Positions 9,955 through 16,958 of a stretch of 64,000 bases of DNA are shown piece after piece. Each line of letters starts with the position of its first letter. The stretch's first letter is position 1. This stretch comes from JAAYBF01 sp963716445 (GTDB taxonomy: Bacteria; Actinomycetota; Thermoleophilia; Solirubrobacterales; Thermoleophilaceae). The translations under genes were made by a program, and so were the position numbers. The DNA is taken from the NCBI GenBank assembly GCA_963716445.1, contig OY970313.1, positions 2,108,001 to 2,172,000 on the forward strand, written 5' to 3'. The notes under the pieces were generated by a model. It searched no databases. It was given only the letters and a program-made list of their open reading frames with translations, and was not told where the DNA came from.

Positions 9955-10653
9955 ATGGCCTCCGTCGCGTCCAGCAGCGGCCTGAGGGCCACTCCGCCCG
10001 ATTTCGAGTCGCCACCCGACGTCGAGGACCTGAGCGCCGAGGAGGTGCTCGCCTATTCGGTCGAGCGCTTCCACCCGGCGCTGAAGGTCGCCTGCTCCTT
10101 CCAGAAGGAGGCGTCGGTGATCATGCACATGCTGCTCGAGATCGAGCCCGAGGCGAAGTTCTTCACGCTCGACACCGGCCTCTTCTTCCCCGAGACCTAC
10201 GAGACCTGGAAGGCGCTCGAGCAGCGCTACGACATCGAGATCGAGTCCGCCCACGGCGGCATGAGCCTCGCCCGCCAGGAGGCCGTCCACGGTCCTGAGT
10301 TCTGGAAGCGCGACCCCGAGGCCTGCTGCGGCATCCGCAAGGTCAAGCCGATGCGCGCTGCGCTCGCCGACTGCGAGGCCTGGGTCGCCGGCCTGCGCCG
10401 CGACCAGTCGTCGACCCGCGCGGACGCCAAGAAGGTCGACTGGGACCGCAAGCACGGGCTCTGGAAGGTTGCCCCGCTGGCCGAGTGGACGGACAAGGAC
10501 GTCTGGGGCTACATCGCCGAGCACGACATCCCCTACAACGATCTCCACGATCGGGGGTACGCCTCGATAGGCTGCACGCCGTGCACTCAGCCGGGCTCCG
10601 GGCGCGACGGGCGCTGGGCGGACAGCAACCGCCTCGAGTGCGGACTCCACTGA
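9955..10653 (+). CDS. cysH: Assimilatory adenylyl-sulfate (APS) reductase
   Basis: 232 residues, starting 1 nt after the sulfite reductase stop. It reduces APS to sulfite with thioredoxin. A PP-loop-like N-terminal fold (KVACSFQKEASV) and TLDTGLFFPETY are typical. Two cysteine pairs, Cys124-Cys125 (CCGIRKVKP) and Cys207/Cys210 (CTPC), are the 4Fe-4S ligands of APS-using enzymes; PAPS-using CysH lacks them. The catalytic C-terminal ECGLH (Cys229) is intact at the very end. The protein should therefore act on APS and leave PAPS for other uses. Confidence 0.9.
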   Translation: MASVASSSGLRATPPDFESPPDVEDLSAEEVLAYSVERFHPALKVACSFQKEASVIMHMLLEIEPEAKFFTLDTGLFFPETYETWKALEQRYDIEIESAHGGMSLARQEAVHGPEFWKRDPEACCGIRKVKPMRAALADCEAWVAGLRRDQSSTRADAKKVDWDRKHGLWKVAPLAEWTDKDVWGYIAEHDIPYNDLHDRGYASIGCTPCTQPGSGRDGRWADSNRLECGLH

Positions 10654-10663
10654 GGAAGGCGCC

Positions 10664-11614
10664 ATGGAGCGCAACCTGGTCCCTGTGAAGCGTGTGCCAA
10701 CCACTGCCGTGAGCTACGAGGTCTCCCACCTGCGCGCCCTCGAGGCCGAGGCGATCCACGTGATGCGCGAGGTCGCCGCGGAGGTCGAGCGCGCGGTGCT
10801 GCTGTTCTCCGGCGGCAAGGACTCGATCGTGCTGCTGCGGCTCGCCGAGAAGGCGTTCCATCCCGCGAAGTTCCCGTTTGCGGTGATGCACGTCGACACC
10901 GGCCACAACTTCCCCGAGGTGATCGAGTTCCGCGACCGCCGCGTCGGCGAGCTCGGCGCGCGGCTGCTCGTCGCCAGCGTCCAGGACGCGATCGACGCCG
11001 GCAAGGTCGTCGAGGAGACCGGCCCGCGCGCCTCGCGCAACCGGCTGCAGACCGTCGCCCTGCTCGACGCGATCACCGAGCACGACTTCAAGGCCGCGTT
11101 CGGCGGCGCCCGCCGCGACGAGGAGCGCGCCCGCGCCAAGGAGCGCATCTTCTCCTTCCGCGACGACTTCGGCGGCTGGGACCCCAAGGCCCAGCGGCCC
11201 GAGCTGTGGAACATCTACAACGCGCACATGAACGCCGGCGAGCACATGCGCGTCTTCCCGCTCTCGAACTGGACCGAGCTCGACGTCTGGCAGTACATCC
11301 GCGAGGAGGGACTCGAGATACCGCCGATGTACTTCGCCCACGAGCGCGAGGTCTTCGAGCGCGACGGGATGCTCTACGCGGTCTCCGACCACGTCGAGCT
11401 GCTGCCCGGCGAGGAGCCCTTCCGCGAGTCGGTGCGCTACCGCACCGTCGGCGACATGAGCTGCACCGGCGCCGTCCGCTCGACGGCCGTCACGCTCGAC
11501 GACGTCGTCGCCGAGATCGCGGCCACGCGGATCACCGAGCGCGGCGAGACGCGCGCCGACGACCGCTTCTCGGAGGCGGCGATGGAGGATCGCAAGCGCG
11601 AGGGCTACTTCTAG
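10664..11614 (+). CDS. cysD: Sulfate adenylyltransferase subunit 2
   Basis: 316 residues. It forms APS from ATP and sulfate, together with the CysN GTPase. The PP-loop SGGKDS is at residues 49-54, followed by HVDTGHNFPEVIEFRD, the basic GGARRDEE motif, and SNWTELDVWQYI and YRTVGDMSCTGAV, all standard for CysD. AGGAAGG precedes the ATG by a few nucleotides, and 10 nt separate it from cysH. It ends directly against cysN. Confidence 0.95.
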   Translation: MERNLVPVKRVPTTAVSYEVSHLRALEAEAIHVMREVAAEVERAVLLFSGGKDSIVLLRLAEKAFHPAKFPFAVMHVDTGHNFPEVIEFRDRRVGELGARLLVASVQDAIDAGKVVEETGPRASRNRLQTVALLDAITEHDFKAAFGGARRDEERARAKERIFSFRDDFGGWDPKAQRPELWNIYNAHMNAGEHMRVFPLSNWTELDVWQYIREEGLEIPPMYFAHEREVFERDGMLYAVSDHVELLPGEEPFRESVRYRTVGDMSCTGAVRSTAVTLDDVVAEIAATRITERGETRADDRFSEAAMEDRKREGYF

Positions 11615-12919
11615 GTGCCGGGTCCCGCGACCAACGGCAAGGCCGCGCTCGACGGCCGGCCGTCCGAGCTCGTGCGGGTCGCGACCGCAGGGTCGGTCGA
11701 CGACGGCAAGTCGACGCTGATCGGACGGCTGCTGTTCGACTCCAAGCAGGTCCTCCAGGACCAGCTCGAGCACGTCGAGCGCGTCTCGACCGAGCGCGGC
11801 GACGGCTACGTCAACCTCGCGCTGCTGACCGACGGCCTGCGCGCCGAGCGCGAGCAGGGCATCACGATCGACGTCGCCTACCGCTACTTCCACACGCCGC
11901 GGCGCAAGTTCATCATCGCCGATACGCCCGGCCACGAGCAGTACACGCGCAACATGGTCACCGGCGCCTCGACCGCCGACCTCGCGCTGGTGCTGATCGA
12001 CGCGCGCAACGGCGTCGTCGAGCAGTCGCGCCGCCACGCGTTCATCGCCTCGCTGCTGCGCATCCCCCACCTCGTCGTCGCGATCAACAAGATGGACCTC
12101 GTCGACTGGGACGAGGAGGTCTTCGAGCGGATCAGCGCCGAGTTCGCCTCCTGGGCGGCGAAGCTCGACATCACCGACATCACCTTCATCCCGCTCTCCG
12201 CGCTGCTCGGCGACAACGTCGTCGACCGCTCGGAGAACATGCCTTGGTACGCCGGTCCGTCGCTGCTCTACTACCTCGAGCACGTCCACATCGCGTCGGA
12301 CCGCAACCTGATCGACTGCCGCTTCCCGGTCCAGTGGGTGATCCGGCCGATGGCCGACGAGCACCACGACTACCGCGGCTACGCCGGCCAGGTCGCCTCC
12401 GGGGTGCTGGCCGTCGGCGACGAGGTCGTCGTCCAGCCGTCGGGCGTGACGACGCGGATCGCCGCGATCGACACCCAGGACGGCCCACTCCAGGAGGCCT
12501 ATCCGCCGCTGTCGGTGACTGTCCGGCTCGAGGACGACGTCGACGTCTCGCGCGGGGACATGATCTGCCGCGTCAACAACAGCCCGACGCCGACGCGCGA
12601 AGTCGACGCAACGATCTGCTGGATGTCTGAGCGGCCGATGCGCCCCTCGGCGCGCTACCGGATCAAGCACACCACGCGCACCGCGCTCGCCAAGGTCGAC
12701 GCGCTGCGGTACCGCTTCGACGTCAACACGATGCACCGCGACGAGCAGGCCGACGGCCTCGACCTCAACGAGATCGGTCGCGTGCGGCTGCGCCTCTCCG
12801 CCCCGCTGCTGGTCGACGAGTACCGCCGCAACCGCGCCACCGGGAGCTTCGTCCTGATCGAGGAGAGCACCAACGACACCGTCGGCGCGGGCATGATCCT
12901 CGGCGCCGACGAGGATTGA
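11615..12919 (+). CDS. cysN: Sulfate adenylyltransferase subunit 1 (GTPase)
   Basis: 434 residues from GTG 11615, with no gap after cysD. It is an EF-Tu-like GTPase that couples GTP hydrolysis to APS synthesis. G1 is GSVDDGKST (residues 26-34), G3 DTPGHEQYTRNM and G4 NKMD, followed by two beta-barrel domains. It is not fused to APS kinase; that enzyme is encoded next as a separate protein. The stop overlaps the next ATG by one base (TGATG). Confidence 0.95.
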   Translation: MPGPATNGKAALDGRPSELVRVATAGSVDDGKSTLIGRLLFDSKQVLQDQLEHVERVSTERGDGYVNLALLTDGLRAEREQGITIDVAYRYFHTPRRKFIIADTPGHEQYTRNMVTGASTADLALVLIDARNGVVEQSRRHAFIASLLRIPHLVVAINKMDLVDWDEEVFERISAEFASWAAKLDITDITFIPLSALLGDNVVDRSENMPWYAGPSLLYYLEHVHIASDRNLIDCRFPVQWVIRPMADEHHDYRGYAGQVASGVLAVGDEVVVQPSGVTTRIAAIDTQDGPLQEAYPPLSVTVRLEDDVDVSRGDMICRVNNSPTPTREVDATICWMSERPMRPSARYRIKHTTRTALAKVDALRYRFDVNTMHRDEQADGLDLNEIGRVRLRLSAPLLVDEYRRNRATGSFVLIEESTNDTVGAGMILGADED

Positions 12920-13722
12920 TGCCGGGGGGCTCGCGCCCCCCGGAGCCCCCGCGCGGCGCCGGTCTGCCGACGGCTCCGGGGGAGAACCCGCCGGGGGGCT
13001 CGCGCCCCCCGGAGCCCCCGCGCGGCGCCGGTCTGCCGACGGCTCCGGTGGAGGGACGATCGGCGGGTGGGGAGGGCTCGGGCAAACCGGAACCCTCGGG
13101 GGGGGCTGGTCTGCCGCCGGCTCCAGTGGAGGGACGCTCTTCCAACGTAGTCTGGCACGCGCATGCGGTGACGCGGGCCGAGCGCGTCACTGTGACTGGT
13201 GGCGAGGGCGTGACGGTTTGGTTGACGGGGCTGTCGGGCTCGGGCAAGTCGACGATCGCGGTGGCGGTCGAGGCGGCACTGCTGGAGCGGGGTCGCCATG
13301 CCTACCTGCTCGACGGCGACAACCTCCGGCATGGGCTCAACGGGAACCTCGGCTTCTCGGCCGCGGACCGCACGGAGAACGTCCGCCGCGTGGGCGAGGT
13401 GGCGAAGTTGCTGGCCGACGCCGGCACGGTCGCACTCGTGTCGCTCGTCTCCCCCTACGCGGCCGATCGTGAGGGGGTGCGGGCGATTCATGAGGAGGCG
13501 GGGCTGCGGTTCGTGGAGGTGTTCGTCGACACGCCGCTGGAGGAGTGCGAGCGGCGGGATCCGAAGGGGCTGTATGCGAAGGCGCGCGCGGGTGAGCTGA
13601 AGGGGATGACGGGAATCGACGACCCGTACGAGGCGCCGGAGCGACCGGAGCTCGAGCTGCGTCCGGTCGAGCAGAGCGTCGAGCAGTGCGTGGCGGCGGT
13701 TCTCTCGGCGCTCGGCGCCTAG
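12919..13722 (+). CDS. cysC: APS kinase with an N-terminal repeat extension (start uncertain)
   Basis: 267 residues if it starts at the ATG overlapping the cysN stop. It phosphorylates APS to PAPS. The core begins at NVVWHAHAVTRAERV; the P-loop is GLSGSGKST (residues 104-112), then DGDNLRHGLN, LVSPYAADRE, FVDTPLEECERRDPKGLY and GIDDPYEAPERPEL. The core has normal CysC length. Residues 1-75 are three Pro/Gly-rich repeats of about 23 residues encoded by GC-rich DNA repeats, unlike known CysC. The true start may instead be GTG 13126, or the GTG at 13049. PAPS made here could feed the sulfotransferases at 26.4 and 31.0 kb. Confidence 0.88.
   Translation: MPGGSRPPEPPRGAGLPTAPGENPPGGSRPPEPPRGAGLPTAPVEGRSAGGEGSGKPEPSGGAGLPPAPVEGRSSNVVWHAHAVTRAERVTVTGGEGVTVWLTGLSGSGKSTIAVAVEAALLERGRHAYLLDGDNLRHGLNGNLGFSAADRTENVRRVGEVAKLLADAGTVALVSLVSPYAADREGVRAIHEEAGLRFVEVFVDTPLEECERRDPKGLYAKARAGELKGMTGIDDPYEAPERPELELRPVEQSVEQCVAAVLSALGA
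12922..13053 (+). repeat. Two 63-nt direct repeats, period 69, each with a G6C/GC6 hairpin
   Basis: Copies lie at 12922-12984 and 12991-13053 and are nearly identical. A degenerate third copy covers about 13070-13133. Each full copy begins with GGGGGGC-TCGC-GCCCCCC, a 7-bp all-GC hairpin. The period is a multiple of three, so the frame stays open. They sit between cysN and the conserved cysC core and could act as an attenuator, or as a dispersed element captured in frame. Confidence 0.75.
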
Positions 13723-13723
13723 A

Positions 13724-13729
13724 TAGCCT
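13724..13729 (+). promoter_or_regulatory. -10 box TAGCCT, 6 nt before a leaderless uORF
   Basis: TAGCCT directly follows the cysC stop codon and ends 6 nt before the ATG at 13736. It would give tauE its own transcript starting with the short uORF. Confidence 0.45.
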
Positions 13730-13735
13730 CCCCGC

Positions 13736-13762
13736 ATGCGCGCCGGCTTGGAGGGGAACTAG
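13736..13762 (+). CDS. Leader peptide MRAGLEGN (uORF) before tauE
   Basis: An 8-codon frame begins at an ATG 6 nt after a TAGCCT box and ends two bases before the GTG of the transporter gene. The ribosome binding site of the transporter (GGAGGGG, 13750-13756) lies inside this frame, so leader translation would affect access to it. There is no cysteine run of the type found in mycobacterial cysteine attenuators. Its expression is inferred only from position. Confidence 0.4.
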   Translation: MRAGLEGN

Positions 13763-13764
13763 CG

Positions 13765-14691
13765 GTGGACCCCGCGATCGTCGCCTTCGGCCTCGGCGTG
13801 GGCGTGATGGTCGGGATGACCGGCATCGGCGGCGGGTCGCTGATGACGCCGCTGTTGATCCTCGTCTTCGGGATCAAGCCGATCACCGCCGTCGGCACGG
13901 ACCTGGCCTACGGCGCGGTGACGAAGACGCTCGGGGGCTGGCGCCACCTGCGCCAGGGCACGGTCGACATGACCCTGTCGATGTGGATGGCCATCGGCTC
14001 GGTCCCCGCGGCGATCGGCGGCGTCTACGTGCTCGAGCTGCTGGAGCGCGCCTACGGCGACGAGTTCGACGAGATCCTGATCGTCGTGCTCGCGATCACG
14101 CTGCTCTTCACGGGCATCATGACCCTGACTCGGGCGCTGTTCCTGAAGGCGCTGCTCGACAAGGAGCGCCACACGATCGAGATGACGACCCGCAACAAGG
14201 TCTACGCGATCGTGCTCGGCGCCACGGTCGGCTTTGTCCTCGGCGTCACGTCGGCGGGCAGCGGCGCCCTGATCGCCGTCGGCCTGATCCTGCTCTTCCG
14301 GCTCGTCCCCTCGCGCGTCGTCGGAACCGACATCTTCCACGCGGCGATCCTGCTCTGGGCGGCCGCCGCGGCCCACCTCGTCGCCGGCAACGTCGACTTC
14401 AGCCTCGCCGGCAACATCCTGATCGGCTCGCTGCCGGGCGTCTGGATCGGCTCCAACCTGACGCTGAGGGTCGGCGCCGCGGTCCTGCGCACGACGCTCG
14501 CGCTGGTGCTGATCGGCGCCGGCCTAGCCCTGCTGACCAAGGCCGGCGCCGGCATCCCGGGCCTCGTCATCGCCGCGTTCCCGGCCGCGATCGCGGTGAT
14601 CGTCACGTTCGTGCTCGTGCGCGACCGGCGCAACGGCCACCGCGTCGAGGCGTCCGCGCTAAGCGGTCCCACGCCCGACGAGCCCGCGTAG
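13765..14691 (+). CDS. TauE/SafE-family sulfite/organosulfur transporter
   Basis: 308 residues from GTG 13765 with GGAGGGG 8 nt upstream. A polytopic membrane protein with about eight hydrophobic segments. The family's repeated half-motifs are visible: GMTGIGGGSLMTPLL near the N-terminus and GVTSAGSGALIAVGLIL in the second half, each followed by a xVGTDxxxxA element (AVGTDLAYGAV, VVGTDIFHAAI). Members export sulfite or sulfoacetate or take up sulfur compounds. Position after cysC suggests a sulfate or sulfite role. Direction of transport is not known. Confidence 0.87.
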   Translation: MDPAIVAFGLGVGVMVGMTGIGGGSLMTPLLILVFGIKPITAVGTDLAYGAVTKTLGGWRHLRQGTVDMTLSMWMAIGSVPAAIGGVYVLELLERAYGDEFDEILIVVLAITLLFTGIMTLTRALFLKALLDKERHTIEMTTRNKVYAIVLGATVGFVLGVTSAGSGALIAVGLILLFRLVPSRVVGTDIFHAAILLWAAAAAHLVAGNVDFSLAGNILIGSLPGVWIGSNLTLRVGAAVLRTTLALVLIGAGLALLTKAGAGIPGLVIAAFPAAIAVIVTFVLVRDRRNGHRVEASALSGPTPDEPA

Positions 14692-14693
14692 GC

Positions 14694-16601
14694 TCAGCGG
14701 CCGAGATCGCCGAAGCCGTACAGCTCCTGGCCGGGCGGCAACAGGCGCAGGCGAATCTTTCGGCGGCCGAGGCTTCCGGTCATCACGCCGTCGCGCACCG
14801 TCAGCGTTCCGTGCGCCGCCGCCGGACCGCCGACACGGAAACGGCCACTTCCCCTGGCGAGGTGACCGGTGTCATCGCGCTCCGTCAGCCATCCCGAGAT
14901 GCGTATCCCGCGCGCGAAGGACGCGCGCCGGAGCACGTAGAGGTTGCGCGAGATGCCGAAGGCGTAGCTGCCGCCATGGAGCCCGCCGGTCCGCAAGGTG
15001 CTCTCGTAGAAGTCGTCGCCGGTGTCCCGGCGGATGATCAGGGCCGAGAGCAGCTCCCCACCGAGCTCGGTGATTCCAGCGACGAGCGTGGCGCGCAGCG
15101 CCGCCACGGTGCGACCCGTCCTTCCGCCGAGGCCACCGGAGCTCGTTCGCCGGAGGATCTTCGACGACGGTGGGAACGGCGCGGCCAGGAGCCACGCCGG
15201 GCAGCGCTCGGGCTCGCCGCCAGCCAGGAAGCGTCCACGCTCCCGGCTGGGACAGTCGGCGTCCGAGTCGTCGCGACCCCTGTCGGCGAAGATGATGCGC
15301 TCGATGAGCAGACGCGAGCCGGGAATGCGCGCCGAGACCGCTCGCGCGTCCTCGACGGGACTTCGGATGCTCCAGTCGCTCGCGTGCAGCAGCGTCGGCA
15401 CCGGCGGGAACGCTCCCGCTGGAGGCGCCGTCCGTGCACTGGAGGGCCACTGCTCGCACAGCTCGATCGCGGCCCCGCCGAGGGCGGCCTCCGGCTCGAA
15501 GGGACCGAACGTCCCGGCGGGAAGGCCGGTGACGAAAGAGGCCGCCTGCGACCGGCGCTGCGCCCACGGCGTACCGTCCGGCCACGGAAGCAGCGCGTCC
15601 TCGCAGAGCGCCACGGCATAGGCGCCAGCGCTCGCCTCGCGTGGCTTGCGGAAGCCGTGCCCCTCTGACGCCCGCTCACTCAGCCGCAGCAGCGCCGCGG
15701 GGTCGCCCCGCAACGCATCGTGAATGGCCGCGGGCAGCCCGAGGCGGACGAGGTAGTGGAGATCCCCGGCCGCCAGGATCTCGAGGAGACCGGCTGCGTC
15801 CACGCTGCGGCGGTGCTTGCGTCCGCGTCTGTCGACGAACGCTCCGTGCATCGGTTGACGTCCGAGGCGAGCGGCGAGGCGCGCGAGATCGGCGGCGATA
15901 TCGAGCGACGACGAGCGACAGCGCCCTCGCCGGCAGAGCCCACGCAGCACCCTCGGCGCCGCGCGCATCGAGTTGCGCCCAAGGGTGTCGAAGCCGTCCG
16001 GCCCGACAGGCGAGTCGAGCACGAGGCGCTCGACGTGGGCAGGGTAGCGGCGCGCGTACTCCATCGCCGCGTGGGTTCCGTATGCCACGCCGAGCAGCGC
16101 GATGCGGGGCGCTCCCAGCGATTGCCGGACCGCCTCGATGTCGGAGGCCGAGTCGGCGGCGGTGTAGAAGGCGCGGCGCGGACCGAGAGCCGCCGCGCAG
16201 GAGGCTCCAGCGGCGGCGTCGTGGCGGCGACCGTTCTCGAGCGACGGGCAGCGAAGCGCACCCGAGCGACCGGTGCCTCGCAGGTCCACGACGATCACGT
16301 CGCGCGAGCGGCTCTCGGTCCCGAGCATGTTCGCCGGCGAATGCTCGATACCGGTGTTGGAAACGCCCAACTCGCTCACGAGCACGAACACAGGCGGACG
16401 CGTCGCCTTCTCGGCCACCATCCGCTCGACATGCAGCGACACCGTGCCCGGGACCCCGCCCGAGCGATCGAGGGGAACGCTGACCCGAGTACAGAGGTGC
16501 CGGTCTCCACCGCAGTCGTCGGCCGCGGCGCCAGCCTCCGTCGCGCAGACGGACAACAAACCGCCCACGGCGGCCAGCAGAGCAACCATGCGAACCCTCA
16601 C
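14694..16601 (-). CDS. Secreted alpha/beta-hydrolase (TAP-like) with a degraded catalytic triad
   Basis: About 635 residues from GTG 16601 (ATG 16589 is the alternative). A signal peptide is clear (MVALLAAVGGLLSVCATEAGAAA). The hydrolase domain resembles tripeptidyl-aminopeptidase-like exported enzymes: VVDLRGTGRSG, SDIEAVRQSLG, YARRYPAHVERLVLDSPVGP. The nucleophile elbow reads GVAYGTH; the expected Ser is Ala (codon at 16083-16085). An Asp remains in HASDWSIRSP, but the GHG-type His segment is replaced by ADRGRDDSDADC. A C-terminal beta-rich part of about 100 residues follows (TVRDGVMTGSLGRRKIRLRLL). It is probably a binding protein rather than an enzyme. It converges on tauE. Confidence 0.78.
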   Translation of the reverse strand: MRVRMVALLAAVGGLLSVCATEAGAAADDCGGDRHLCTRVSVPLDRSGGVPGTVSLHVERMVAEKATRPPVFVLVSELGVSNTGIEHSPANMLGTESRSRDVIVVDLRGTGRSGALRCPSLENGRRHDAAAGASCAAALGPRRAFYTAADSASDIEAVRQSLGAPRIALLGVAYGTHAAMEYARRYPAHVERLVLDSPVGPDGFDTLGRNSMRAAPRVLRGLCRRGRCRSSSLDIAADLARLAARLGRQPMHGAFVDRRGRKHRRSVDAAGLLEILAAGDLHYLVRLGLPAAIHDALRGDPAALLRLSERASEGHGFRKPREASAGAYAVALCEDALLPWPDGTPWAQRRSQAASFVTGLPAGTFGPFEPEAALGGAAIELCEQWPSSARTAPPAGAFPPVPTLLHASDWSIRSPVEDARAVSARIPGSRLLIERIIFADRGRDDSDADCPSRERGRFLAGGEPERCPAWLLAAPFPPSSKILRRTSSGGLGGRTGRTVAALRATLVAGITELGGELLSALIIRRDTGDDFYESTLRTGGLHGGSYAFGISRNLYVLRRASFARGIRISGWLTERDDTGHLARGSGRFRVGGPAAAHGTLTVRDGVMTGSLGRRKIRLRLLPPGQELYGFGDLGR

Positions 16602-16897
16602 CGCGGAGGAGTATGCAGATGTTCTTCTCCGCGTGCGCCGGTCGGTGGTCAGAGCCAGATGTCGGGGTAGGCCTTTCGCCGGAGGGTGGCGATCTGCTCT
16701 ACCGCTCGACGTTCGCCGCGATTCCCGCCGTCGTCGGAGCGCGCTGCCGGCGGCGAGCGTGTCGGCTCGCCTCCCGGTCGCCGGTGGCGGACGTCGTCGC
16801 GCTCGCGCGGCGGCTCGAGCGTGGTCTGACCAGCGAGATCGGGCGGTCAGACTGCATATTCGGTTTCTGCGCTTTAGGACAAGGGGGCGATTGCCGT
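16602..16897. other. Divergent intergenic region
   Basis: This gap separates the secreted hydrolase (minus) from the glycan cluster (plus). A GGAGGA followed by ATG 16613 opens a plus-strand frame, but the frame has no recognisable protein and runs into the next gene in the wrong register. Apart from the -10 box at 16898, no other signal was recognised. Confidence 0.4.
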
Positions 16898-16903
16898 TAC
16901 TTT
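16898..16903 (+). promoter_or_regulatory. Candidate -10 box TACTTT of the glycan cluster
   Basis: TACTTT is identical to the -10 box of the sulfate operon. It lies 55 nt before the chosen ATG (16959). No strong -35 box was seen, and an in-frame TTG overlaps the box at 16902. Confidence 0.35.
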
Positions 16904-16958
16904 GTCCAGGGACTCGCAGCGGGAGGCGTCGTCGTCGGTTCTCGCTGCTTGCGCGCAG

